The notes under the pieces are model-generated. The model was not told the origin of the DNA. It saw nothing but the letters and a program-made list of their open reading frames with translations, and did no database searches. Shown here one piece after another: positions 24,906 to 33,060 of a DNA stretch of 64,000 nt. The stretch covers positions 1,533,501 through 1,597,500 of the forward strand of contig JABTUA010000002.1 in NCBI GenBank assembly GCA_015075635.1, written 5' to 3'. Made by a program: the position numbers and the translations under genes. The DNA comes from Polyangiaceae bacterium (lineage in GTDB: Bacteria > Myxococcota_A > Polyangia > Polyangiales > Polyangiaceae). Within the stretch, counting starts at the first letter, position 1. Every line of letters starts with the position of its first letter.

Positions 24906-25070
24906 GTCTAACTCGACGTTCCACCCGCCGAACGCCGGTCTGGCCTTGCCCCACCGTCCGTTCCGCTACCGCGGGCGCCCATTGTTCAGCGGCACGCGCC
25001 CGCGTGAGTAGCGCCTCGCGCTCTGTCGTCTTGGAGTCTGGCGTTCGCGGGTGAACGCCGTTCGTTGGAC
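24906..25070 (+). repeat. attC site 5
   Basis: R'' GTCTAAC (24906-24912) and R' GTTGGAC (25064-25070) both fit the consensus. The inner arms CACCCGCCGAACGCCGG and GGCGTTCGCGGGTGAACGCC are intact. Length 165. It is the last site found; 25071-25263 beyond it holds no supported gene. Confidence 0.85.
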
Positions 25071-25269
25071 AGACTCCCGGGGCATTGCATGACCTCGTCG
25101 AACACACCGGCGAGCGGCCAACCTAGAGGGCGCTCCCCGACTACTGGTCGCCGCCGAAGAGACGGGAGCACGGTGCAGGCCTCTCACAGGAGCGCCGCAC
25201 CAGCCACCGAACGCCGTATCGCGTCCAGCGCACCAGGTCACAGTCCGGTCGAGGGCGTAGTCTTTGGGC

Positions 25270-26472
25270 GTGCGGCGACTACTGGTCTCCTTGGGTTTCT
25301 TGGTCTCCGCCCCTGTCGTCCTGCCCAATGGCTGCGGCGGCACTTCGGACTCGGACTCGGAAGCGGGAAGCGGCGGACAGGCGGGCAGTCCCGATGGCGG
25401 CGGCGGCAGCGCGGCGAGCGACGTCAGCGTGGGGGGCACCGGGTCGTGCTCGCCCGCTGGTGCGGCGTGCTCCAGCTACTCGGACTGCTGCTCTTCCGCA
25501 TGCGCCTATGGCGTCTGCCAATTTGGCGCCCCGGACGTCGTCACGTGCGAGCCGCTCGGTGCGCCGTGCGCCGCGGACTATTCGTGCTGCACGGGCTTCT
25601 GCTCAGGAGGCGTCTGCGCCCCGTTCGAGGGGGCAGTCTGCAAGTACGACGGCCAGCTCTGCAGCTGGGCGTCGGAGTGTTGCGCGGGCGCGTGCACCGG
25701 TGGCGTCTGCGGGCTCTCGGAGGGTGGACCGCCCGACGTCTACTGCAAGTACGACGGTCTAGCCTGCATTGGATCGTGGGAGTGCTGCGCCGGGGTCTGC
25801 GCCAACGGCCTCTGCGGCTGGAGCGGCGAGGCCGGCTGCAAGCTCGACGGCGACTACTGCAATGCCGGGTGGGAGTGCTGTTCCGCGACCTGCAACGCCG
25901 GCGTCTGCGGCTACGACGGCGGCGGCTGCCAGGTCGATGGGCAGCTGTGCAGCTTCCCGTGGCAGTGCTGCACAGGGTCTTGCTCCGGCGGCGTGTGCGG
26001 GCCCGAAGGAGGCATCTTCTGCAAGCCCGTCGGCGCGTCCTGCTCGAGCCCGACCGAGTGTTGCACGGGTGGCTGCTTCCAGGGCGTCTGCCAGGCGTCG
26101 CCCGACGCAGGCGTGTGCGCCGGCAACGGCGCGTGGTGCTGGGGCGACGCCGATTGCTGCTCGGCGTTCTGCGTGTCCAACAAGTCAGCGGTCGACGCCG
26201 GAGTGTGCAAGGGGCTCGGCGATTCGTGCAGCAGCGATGGGCAGTGCTGCTACCAGGAGTGCCTGGCCGGCAAGTGCCATCACGATTTCGAGGCCGGGTT
26301 CTGCTACCCCGGCGGTGCCCCGTGCGCGAGCTGGAGCACCTGCTGCTCGGAGAAGTGTCAGGCTGGCTTCTGCGTCGGTTCGGCTCCGCCGTGCAAACCG
26401 AACGGGCAGAGCTGCTTCGGTTGGAAGGAGTGTTGCTCTCAGAGCTGCCAGACCGGTCTGTGCGTCCCGTGA
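25270..26472 (+). CDS. Secreted protein with eleven cystine-knot-like repeats
   Basis: About 400 residues. A signal peptide (RRLLVSLGFLVSAPVVL) is followed by NGC, which could be a weak lipobox, and a Gly/Ser/Asp linker. From residue ~60 to the end there are eleven copies of CxxxGxxCxxxxxCCxxxCxxxxC, for example CKYDGQLCSWASECCAGACT. Six cysteines per unit in this spacing fit an inhibitor-cystine-knot (knottin) fold. Repeat 8 has an insertion. Such tandem arrays are known in myxobacterial surface proteins, but I do not know a function. The start is GTG at 25270 or TTG at 25264. It follows the attC array. Confidence 0.8.
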   Translation: MRRLLVSLGFLVSAPVVLPNGCGGTSDSDSEAGSGGQAGSPDGGGGSAASDVSVGGTGSCSPAGAACSSYSDCCSSACAYGVCQFGAPDVVTCEPLGAPCAADYSCCTGFCSGGVCAPFEGAVCKYDGQLCSWASECCAGACTGGVCGLSEGGPPDVYCKYDGLACIGSWECCAGVCANGLCGWSGEAGCKLDGDYCNAGWECCSATCNAGVCGYDGGGCQVDGQLCSFPWQCCTGSCSGGVCGPEGGIFCKPVGASCSSPTECCTGGCFQGVCQASPDAGVCAGNGAWCWGDADCCSAFCVSNKSAVDAGVCKGLGDSCSSDGQCCYQECLAGKCHHDFEAGFCYPGGAPCASWSTCCSEKCQAGFCVGSAPPCKPNGQSCFGWKECCSQSCQTGLCVP

Positions 26473-26583
26473 GCGCAGTCCGCCGCAGCGCCCGTATTGC
26501 GCCGAGCGCTCGCCGGAGCGCGGCTCCATGAGCCAGGCGATTGGCATTCGGTTACCATCGCTCGCGACGAAGGAGGATCTCCG

Positions 26584-27045
26584 ATGAGCAAGGTGACACC
26601 GTTCCTGATGTTCAACGATCAGCTCGAGGCGGCCATGGAGTTCTACACCGCCACCTTCCCGGGCTCCGAAATCAGGAACGTCGCCCGCACCGGCAAGGAC
26701 GGTCCGATCACCTCCGCCGAGTTCGTCGTCGGTGGTCAAGTCTTCATGGGCTACAACGGGGGCCCGTACTTCACGTTCTCCGAAGGCCTCTCGCTCTACG
26801 TCGACTGCGAGGACCAGGCCGAAGTCGACGAGTATTGGGACAAGCTGGTCAAGGCCGGGGCAACGCCTACCCAGTGCGGCTGGATCAAGGATCAGTTCGG
26901 CCTCTCGTGGCAGATCGTTCCACGGCGATTCATCGAGCTGATCCGCGACGAGGATGCCAGGAGAGTGAAGGCCGTGATGGAGGCCATGATGACGATGGTG
27001 AAGCTCGACGTTGCGGCCCTCGAGCGAGCCTACGAAGAGGCGTAA
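26584..27045 (+). CDS. PhnB-type VOC family protein
   Basis: A 153-residue protein of the vicinal-oxygen-chelate superfamily, PhnB/3-demethylubiquinone-methyltransferase-like branch: TPFLMFNDQLEAAMEFYTATFPGSEI at the N-terminus and AGATPTQCGWIKDQFGLSWQIVP near residue 95-120. The branch often lacks known catalysis. A good ribosome-binding site (GAAGGAGG) precedes the ATG at 26584. It is a lone gene. Confidence 0.85.
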   Translation: MSKVTPFLMFNDQLEAAMEFYTATFPGSEIRNVARTGKDGPITSAEFVVGGQVFMGYNGGPYFTFSEGLSLYVDCEDQAEVDEYWDKLVKAGATPTQCGWIKDQFGLSWQIVPRRFIELIRDEDARRVKAVMEAMMTMVKLDVAALERAYEEA

Positions 27046-27076
27046 CGGGCGTAAGCAACGACAGTGAGCGAACCCC

Positions 27077-27337
27077 CTACGGCGATGGACACGCGATCGA
27101 CGCTGCCGGCGCCGAGCACTTCTCGTCGGCCTTCTTGCAAGCCACGGTGAAGTCGGTCGGGGACGTGGCGGGTGGGTCGCAGGGCTCCTTCCCGGAGTCC
27201 GGCCCCATGTCCTGAATCCACTTCGCGCAGATCTGCTGAACGATCTTCTCGCAGGCAGACTCGTCCCCAGTCTCGGTCTTCCCCGAGCACGCGCACGCGG
27301 CGGCGAGGGCGACCGCGGCCAAGGCTCTCCTCGTCAT
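27077..27337 (-). CDS. Small Cys-containing lipoprotein
   Basis: An 86-residue protein with a signal peptide ending AAACACS and a mature part with several cysteines (SACEKIVQQICAKW). No known domain. Its start is directly next to the ggt stop on the same strand, so it is the last gene of that transcript. Function unknown. Confidence 0.6.
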   Translation of the reverse strand: MTRRALAAVALAAACACSGKTETGDESACEKIVQQICAKWIQDMGPDSGKEPCDPPATSPTDFTVACKKADEKCSAPAASIACPSP

Positions 27338-28987
27338 TCACTCCGCCTTCGCGCTGCCGTGCTTGCGCGGATCCGAGGCGGGCAGCTTGCGGCCATTCTC
27401 GATGGCGATCATCTGCACGCCGCTGGAGGTGAAGGGCATGGTGCCCACGACCTCGCCGCGCCACTTCAGATCCTCGATCAGGCTCGGCGCGGCGCCTTTC
27501 TCGAGCAGGATGCTGGAGCCCTGGGTCGGGATGTAGAAGCGCGGGCTCTTGACCAATTCCGCGGGTGATTTGCCAAAGGCCAGGCGACCGAGCAGGAGCT
27601 GGGTCACGTTGGTGCCGATGGTGGTGCCGCCGGAGCCGCCCAGGGCCAGCACCACCTGGCCGTCCTTGACCACCAGCGTGGGCGTCATGCTGGAGACGGG
27701 CCGCGCGCCGGGTCGGGGACGGTTGGGGCTCTCCTTCATGCCGAAGGGCGCGACGTCCTTCTGCTTGGTGAAGTCGTCGAGCTCGTCGTTCAGGACCACT
27801 CCACTCGCGCTGCCGGTGAGCTTGGTGCCGAAGACGCGGTTCACGGTGGTGGTGAGGGAGACGACGTTCCCTGCTGCGTCGGCGGTCACCAGGTGATGGG
27901 TGCCGTGCTCCTCCAGGCCGAAGCGCGGGATGGCGTGCGTGCGGTCGAGCGCGATGGTCTTCTTGCGGGCGGCCAAGCGCTTCTCGCCGATCAGCCCGTC
28001 GAGATCGACCTTCTGCTGGTCCGGGTCGCTCAGGTAGCGCATGCGATCGGCGACGGCGCCGCGCATGCCCTCGGCCAGGACGTGCTGGTACACGCCGCTC
28101 TGGTAGCCGTGCTTCACGAGCTCCGCCTTGGGGAAGAGCCTGAGCACCTGCGCGAGCAGCATCCCGCCGGCGGACGGCGCCGGCATGGTGTAGACGTCGT
28201 GGCCTTCCCAGCTCACCTTGATGGCGTTGCGCTCGACGGGCTTGTAGGCGTCGAGATCGGCCTGGGTCAGCGCGCCGCCGTGCGCGCGCGCCGCCGCCAC
28301 CAGATCCGCGGAGACCGCGCCCTGGTAGAAGCCCGGCGGACCCTCGGCCGCGATCTTCGCGAGCGTGGCCGAGAGCTTCTCGTTCTTCACCAGCGCGCCG
28401 ACCGCCGCCGGCTTGCCCCCGGGGTAGAAGAGCGCGCCGATGCCGGCGTCCGCCTTCAGATCCTTCTCGGAGCCCTTGAGCATCGCCCCGAGGTGCGGGT
28501 TCACCGCGAAGCCGTTCTTCGCCACGCGCACCGCCGGCTCGACCACCTCCTTCCAGCTGCGCTTGCCGTGACGGCGGTGCAGCTCGAACAGCCCCGCGAC
28601 CTCACCCGGCACGCCGGTGAGCTTGGCGCGCTCCGCCGGCGGCAGCGGTCGCTTCTCGAACGCCGGCGCGTCCACGCCCTTCGGCGCGGTCTCGCGGAAG
28701 TCGAGCGTGGTCACCTTCTTGTCGGCGGCCATCCAGACCAGCGCGAAGCCGCCGCCGCCGATGCCGCTCGACGTCGGGCTGGCCACGCCGGCCACCAGCG
28801 CGGCCGTGACCGCTGCGTCCACGGCGTTGCCGCCGGCGCGCATTTGCGCCAGCGCCTCCCGCGTCGCGAGCTCGTTCTCCGTGGCGGCCGCCGCGCGAGC
28901 AGCGCGCTGAGCCGGGGCGCGCGGCGCCGCGAGCACCAGCACGACCGCCCAGAGAAGGCCCAGCGAAAGCGAAACCCCGCGACGCAC
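27338..28987 (-). CDS. ggt: Gamma-glutamyltransferase
   Basis: A 549-residue periplasmic enzyme that cleaves or transfers the gamma-glutamyl group of glutathione. It has an N-terminal signal peptide (LSLGLLWAVVLVLAAPRAPA). The autoprocessing nucleophile lies in EEHGTHHLVTADAAG, giving large and small subunits, and ALGGSGGTTIGTNV supplies the oxyanion loop. The long in-frame extension to 30919 is the shadow of other genes. I chose the GTG at 28987 because AAGGGG lies at the proper distance; the GTG at 28993 is the alternative. It is divergent from gshB. Confidence 0.93.
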   Translation of the reverse strand: MRRGVSLSLGLLWAVVLVLAAPRAPAQRAARAAAATENELATREALAQMRAGGNAVDAAVTAALVAGVASPTSSGIGGGGFALVWMAADKKVTTLDFRETAPKGVDAPAFEKRPLPPAERAKLTGVPGEVAGLFELHRRHGKRSWKEVVEPAVRVAKNGFAVNPHLGAMLKGSEKDLKADAGIGALFYPGGKPAAVGALVKNEKLSATLAKIAAEGPPGFYQGAVSADLVAAARAHGGALTQADLDAYKPVERNAIKVSWEGHDVYTMPAPSAGGMLLAQVLRLFPKAELVKHGYQSGVYQHVLAEGMRGAVADRMRYLSDPDQQKVDLDGLIGEKRLAARKKTIALDRTHAIPRFGLEEHGTHHLVTADAAGNVVSLTTTVNRVFGTKLTGSASGVVLNDELDDFTKQKDVAPFGMKESPNRPRPGARPVSSMTPTLVVKDGQVVLALGGSGGTTIGTNVTQLLLGRLAFGKSPAELVKSPRFYIPTQGSSILLEKGAAPSLIEDLKWRGEVVGTMPFTSSGVQMIAIENGRKLPASDPRKHGSAKAE

Positions 28988-29041
28988 GCTCACCCCTTGT
29001 CTGATACGATCCCGCGGCCAGTCTGCAAAGGGACGATCGCC

Positions 29042-29983
29042 GTGCGCTTCCTGTTCGTGATGGATCCAGCCGAGAAGATGCTCCCGGACAAGGACACGAG
29101 CTTCGCGTTCATGCGCGCGGCCCGGGCCCGCGGCCACGAGTGCCTGCACTGCGAGCCGCGCGAGCTGATGAACTACGGCGCCGAGGTGCGCGCCTTGGCC
29201 CGACCGATCGCCGTGTCGGACCAGCCGCCTCACGTGCAGATGGGCGCAGCGGAGGAGGTGGAGCTGGCGGGCCTGGACGCGGTCTTCATCCGCAAGGACC
29301 CGCCCTTCGACCCCGCCTACGCCCACCTCACGCAGCAGCTCGACCTGGTGAAGGGCCGCACACTGGTGGTCAACGACCCCCGGGGCCTGCGGGACGCGAA
29401 CGAAAAGCTGTTCGCGTTCCACTTCGCGTCGCACATGCCACGCTCGCTGGTGAGCTCGGATCCGGCGCGCATCCTGGAGTTCGTCAAGTCGGTGGGCGAC
29501 CGCGCGGTGCTGAAGCCGCTGGACGGCGCCGGCGGCGTGGGCGTCGTGACCCTGAGCACCGGCGACCGCAACGCGCGAGCGCTCGCGGATCTGCTCACGC
29601 GCGAGGGCCAGGAGCTGGCGCTGGTGCAGGAGTTTCTGCCGGACGTGGTGGCGGGCGACAAACGCGTGCTGGTGCTCGACGGCGAGCCGCTCGGCGCCAT
29701 CCTGCGCGTGCCGCGCGCCGACGACTTCCGCGCCAACATCCACGTCGGCGGGAACGCGCAGCCCACGGAGCTGACGCCGGCTGAAGATCAGCTGGTGCGC
29801 GAGGTGGGAGCGCGGCTCCGCGCGCACGGCCTGTGGTTCGTCGGGCTCGACCTGATCGGCGAGAAGCTGATCGAGGTCAACGTCACCAGCCCCACCGGCA
29901 TCCAGCAGCTGTCGCGGTTCCTCGGCAGGCCGGTGGAGCAGGAAGTGATCGCGTGGGTCGAGTCGCGGCGCGCGGAGCGCTGA
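29042..29983 (+). CDS. gshB: Glutathione synthetase
   Basis: A 313-residue ATP-grasp enzyme that adds glycine to gamma-glutamylcysteine. Family features are RFLFVMDPAEKM at the N-terminus, IRKDPPFDPAY, LKPLDGAGGVGV (ATP-binding loop) and EVNVTSPTGIQ near the C-terminus. The start is a GTG at 29042. It is divergent from ggt with a 54-base intergenic region, which places glutathione synthesis and breakdown side by side. gshA is not in the window. Confidence 0.95.
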   Translation: MRFLFVMDPAEKMLPDKDTSFAFMRAARARGHECLHCEPRELMNYGAEVRALARPIAVSDQPPHVQMGAAEEVELAGLDAVFIRKDPPFDPAYAHLTQQLDLVKGRTLVVNDPRGLRDANEKLFAFHFASHMPRSLVSSDPARILEFVKSVGDRAVLKPLDGAGGVGVVTLSTGDRNARALADLLTREGQELALVQEFLPDVVAGDKRVLVLDGEPLGAILRVPRADDFRANIHVGGNAQPTELTPAEDQLVREVGARLRAHGLWFVGLDLIGEKLIEVNVTSPTGIQQLSRFLGRPVEQEVIAWVESRRAER

Positions 29984-30052
29984 GCTTGCGCTTCGATAAG
30001 CGCGGCCGCAGGAACTTGGCCCTTCGGCACGGGCGGAGCCAGCGTCGGCCCC

Positions 30053-30355
30053 ATGTCGCGCCCCTGCGAAGTCTGCGAGTCCTTGGCGAAGCTCACGACC
30101 CTGGAGGAAGACCCCCGGCGCGTGCGCCGCGTGCTGGTCGGGGATCGCATCGTGGCGCTGTGCGCCACCCACTCCGAGCAGCTCCGGCGCTCGGGAGTGA
30201 GCGACGTGGAAGGCATGCGGCGGCTCTTCACCGAGCCCGAGGGAACCCGCTCGCTGGTGGGGCGGCGCTCGCCGCTCGATCGTCGCGTCTTCCCGCCGCG
30301 CCCGGAGGGCAGGCGGCGCGGCGAGGGCCGGCGGCACGACGATCTCCGGGAGTAG
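30053..30355 (+). CDS. Small Cys/His protein, unknown
   Basis: A 100-residue protein. Cysteines and a histidine at the N-terminal half (PCEVCESL and ALCATHSEQL) could form a zinc site. The C-terminal third is Arg-rich (RRRGEGRRHDDLRE) and probably disordered. No named family is recognised. It lies between gshB and a membrane-anchored protein. Confidence 0.6.
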   Translation: MSRPCEVCESLAKLTTLEEDPRRVRRVLVGDRIVALCATHSEQLRRSGVSDVEGMRRLFTEPEGTRSLVGRRSPLDRRVFPPRPEGRRRGEGRRHDDLRE

Positions 30356-30380
30356 CTGGCAAGAGGAGCGCGGCTCCGGC

Positions 30381-31385
30381 ATGAACCTGCGGCGCCCCGA
30401 GCTCTGGATCCTGCTCGGCTCGCTCGCCTTGGCCGCGTGGTGGTTCACGCGTCCGTCCGCGCCGACCGCTCTGCCGGAGCGCAAGCCCGAGCGGCGGGCA
30501 CCCGCCATCGCGGCGCTGCCGCCCGGCGCGCAGCTGCTCGCGCGCTTCGATCTGGTTCGGATCCGGCAGAGCGGCCTGGGCTCCGCCATCACCGGCGGCG
30601 GGCGCGAGCTCACGGGTCTCGGGAGCCTCACCGAGCTGTGCGGCTTCGATCCGACCGAGCAGATCCAGGAGCTGGCCCTCGCCACACCGGCTGCGGCAGG
30701 GGACGAGCCCGCCCTGGGGATCGTCGCCACCGGCGACTTCGAGCCCGAGCGCATCTTGAGCTGCGTGGCCAAGGTGATCTCGCGACGCGGCGGCACGCCG
30801 ACCCAGAGCAAGCTCGGCGAGTTCTCTTCTGTGCGTGACCGCAGCCGCGACGGCGCGGAGGTAGCGGTGCGGTCCGGCGGACCGGTGCTCGTCGGCGAAG
30901 GCGCGTACTTCCGCGCCATGCTCGACGCCGCCGACGGTCGGGGGCCGACCCTGCTCGGCGACGAGGCTCACGCCACGCTGCGCGACGCGGTGGGTGGTCA
31001 CGGTGCGCTGAGCGTGACCTTCGTCACGCGGCCCGGCTGGCTCGAGCGCTGGGTGACCCGAGACGAAGCCGGGGCCGCGCCGCTGGGCGTGGTGCGCGCC
31101 GGTGCGCTCCGGGTGGACCTCGAGCCCGTCCCGCGAGCCACGCTGTTGCTTGCGTGCCCAAGCGACTCCACCTGCAAGGAGCTCGGCGAGTGGGTCGAGA
31201 AGACCCAGCGCGAGCTGCGCGCGGGCATCACCCGAGAGGCTCGGCTCGATCCCGTCTCCTCGGCAAAGGTGAGCGTGGAGCCGAACGCGGTGCGCCTCGC
31301 GCTCGACTTCGACTCGCGGAAGCTCCAGCAGCTCTTGCTCGCGCTCCTGCTCGACGACGAGCCCAAGCCCACCGCGCCTCAGTGA
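30381..31385 (+). CDS. Membrane-anchored protein, unknown
   Basis: A 334-residue protein with an N-terminal anchor (LWILLGSLALAAWWF) and an extracytoplasmic part of repeated alpha/beta pattern (LPPGAQLLARFDLVRI, SLTELCGFDP). The layout resembles a family of myxobacterial proteins that I cannot name. The 3' end overlaps the stop of the converging kinase gene by 7 bases. Function unknown. Confidence 0.6.
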   Translation: MNLRRPELWILLGSLALAAWWFTRPSAPTALPERKPERRAPAIAALPPGAQLLARFDLVRIRQSGLGSAITGGGRELTGLGSLTELCGFDPTEQIQELALATPAAAGDEPALGIVATGDFEPERILSCVAKVISRRGGTPTQSKLGEFSSVRDRSRDGAEVAVRSGGPVLVGEGAYFRAMLDAADGRGPTLLGDEAHATLRDAVGGHGALSVTFVTRPGWLERWVTRDEAGAAPLGVVRAGALRVDLEPVPRATLLLACPSDSTCKELGEWVEKTQRELRAGITREARLDPVSSAKVSVEPNAVRLALDFDSRKLQQLLLALLLDDEPKPTAPQ

Positions 31386-33013
31386 GGCTTGCAAGCGCTG
31401 ATCAGGCCGCGCACGCGCTCCGCGTCGAAGGGCTTGTCCAAGTGCCGGCCCGCGACGCGCTCGATCAAGCCGCGTTGCCGCTCGTCCGGCGCTCCACCCG
31501 TCATCAGCACCACGCGCGCGAGCAGCTCGGGGCGCTCCCGGCTCAGCGTCTCCACCAGCTCTTCGGCGCCGACGCTGACCAACGTCGCGTCGCAGAGCAC
31601 GAGGTCGAACTGATCTCCGGAGAGGAGCTCCTCGTTGGCCTCCCTGGCCTTGCGCACGCAGGTGATCGAGTGGTCCGGCTCGAGCATCAGGCGCAGCGCC
31701 GAGCCCACCGCCGCGTCGTCGTCGATGACCAGGAGCCGAACGGCAGCGGTCGCCGTGGGCCGCGGTGCGGGATTGGACGAGCCTCGCGCCGGCAACGTGA
31801 CGCTTCCCAGGCTCGCCGCCGCAGGCAGCACGATGCGCACGCGCATGCCGCGATCCGTGTCGTCCACGGACATCTCGCCTCCGAGCCCCTCCACCACGCT
31901 GCGGCAGAGGGGCAAGCTCAGCGCGCGCCGGAGACCTTCCTTGGGCGTGGGAAACGGCTCGAGCATCCGCGCCATGTCCCTGGGCTCGCGATAGAGCACG
32001 TCGTCGAAGACCTCGACCACGACGTGCTCGGCGTCGCCCCTCATCACCAGCTCGACGCGCCCTTCACCGGTCTCCGGCAGCGACTGCGCCGCGTGCGCGA
32101 GCAGGTTCAAGAAGACCTGCTCCAGGCGGCCGCGGCTCGCCATCACGGGCGGTGCGTCCTCGAGCTCGATCGACAGCTGGCCCTTGTGCCGGAGCTCGTT
32201 GCCGATCAGCTCCAGCGCGGCCTCGAGCACCGCGCGAACGTCCACCGGGGTCCGGCGGTCGTCGTCGATGCGCGACAGCGAGCGCATGCGCCGCACCACT
32301 TCTGCGATGCGCTGCGCGCCCTCGTGAGCCTCGCGCAGGCGCTTCAGCACCTCCTCGCGCTCCGCCTCGCTGCCGAGCCCCGCGGCGATGGCGCGCTCGG
32401 CCTGCTCGAGATCCACGAGCACGTAGGACAACGGGTTGTTCATGGCGTGGGCCAGCCCGCCGGCGAGCAGCCCGAGTACCGCCAGCCGATCCGCCTGCAA
32501 GAGCGCGGCCTCCACCTGCTTGCGCTCGGTGGCGTCGCGCGCGAAGGTCAGGATCGACGGCGCGCCCTCGTATTCGATGGGGATCGAGCTGACCTCGATG
32601 GTGAGCAGCTCACCGTCGCGGCGATACACTCGGTACTCGAACGGCGGCAGCGTGCGCCGCTCCACCAGCATCGCCATGGCGCGCTGTTCGAGCTGTGCCA
32701 CGTCGTCCGGGTGCGCCACGCTGCGCGGATCCTTGCCCAGGGCCTCTTCCAGACTGTCGTAGCCGAACAGCCGCACGGCGGCCGGGTTGCCGTAAGAAAT
32801 GCCGCCGAGCCCGGTGATGAAGACCGGCTCCGGAATGGCCTCGACCAGGGCGCGAAAGCGCGCTTCGGACCGCCGCAGCTCCGCCTCCACGCTGGCGTCG
32901 GATTCGAGCGTGACGCTGACCTCGTCGCCGGAGGCGCTCACCCGCGCGCCCACCGCCTCGAGCGCGCGGCCGATCGCAGGAACGACGGCGTCGAGCTCGA
33001 GCTCCGGATCCAC
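31379..33013 (-). CDS. Hybrid histidine kinase with degenerate ATPase domain
   Basis: A 544-residue cytoplasmic protein. A PAS domain occupies about residues 48-170, a HisKA helix with the phosphate-accepting His189 in GLAHAMNNPLSY follows, then an HATPase region and, from ~425, a receiver domain (LLVIDDD, Asp in VLCDATL, Lys in LDKPFD). The N-box reads NLLAHAAQ with His in place of the usual second Asn, and the G1 box DTGxG is replaced by VFDDVLY. The G2 glycines are also missing (KEGLRRALSLPL). ATP binding is therefore doubtful. It could act as a phosphate relay or a pseudokinase. No partner gene is adjacent. Confidence 0.82.
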   Translation of the reverse strand: MDPELELDAVVPAIGRALEAVGARVSASGDEVSVTLESDASVEAELRRSEARFRALVEAIPEPVFITGLGGISYGNPAAVRLFGYDSLEEALGKDPRSVAHPDDVAQLEQRAMAMLVERRTLPPFEYRVYRRDGELLTIEVSSIPIEYEGAPSILTFARDATERKQVEAALLQADRLAVLGLLAGGLAHAMNNPLSYVLVDLEQAERAIAAGLGSEAEREEVLKRLREAHEGAQRIAEVVRRMRSLSRIDDDRRTPVDVRAVLEAALELIGNELRHKGQLSIELEDAPPVMASRGRLEQVFLNLLAHAAQSLPETGEGRVELVMRGDAEHVVVEVFDDVLYREPRDMARMLEPFPTPKEGLRRALSLPLCRSVVEGLGGEMSVDDTDRGMRVRIVLPAAASLGSVTLPARGSSNPAPRPTATAAVRLLVIDDDAAVGSALRLMLEPDHSITCVRKAREANEELLSGDQFDLVLCDATLVSVGAEELVETLSRERPELLARVVLMTGGAPDERQRGLIERVAGRHLDKPFDAERVRGLISACKPH

Positions 33014-33060
33014 CGCCCGAGGCTCTCACTTGCCCGGGCGGTGTCAAGCACCCGTCGGAG

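Larger units (their letters stand above)
21521..25070 (+). mobile_element. Cluster of attC sites lacking an integrase (CALIN)
   Basis: At least three complete and three partial attC-like sites lie in 3.5 kb, separated by short cassettes with mostly one gene each. The sites share an outer R''/R' pair fitting RYYYAAC/GTTRRRY and long inner arms, CACCCGCCGAACGCCGG at the left and GGCGTTCGCGGGTGAACGCC at the right, that would fold into an imperfect hairpin. No integron integrase gene or attI is found in the window. A lone GTTATCC at 21521 looks like the right end of a lost first site. Confidence 0.8.

Noticed and set aside
28617..28910. Plus-strand ORF opposite ggt
   Set aside because: Antisense shadow of the ggt coding strand.
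27338..30919. Very long minus-strand ORF spanning ggt and upstream genes
   Set aside because: Only the 549-residue part from 28987 looks like a protein; the rest is the antisense of gshB and two plus-strand genes, with Arg/His/Gln-rich shadow composition.
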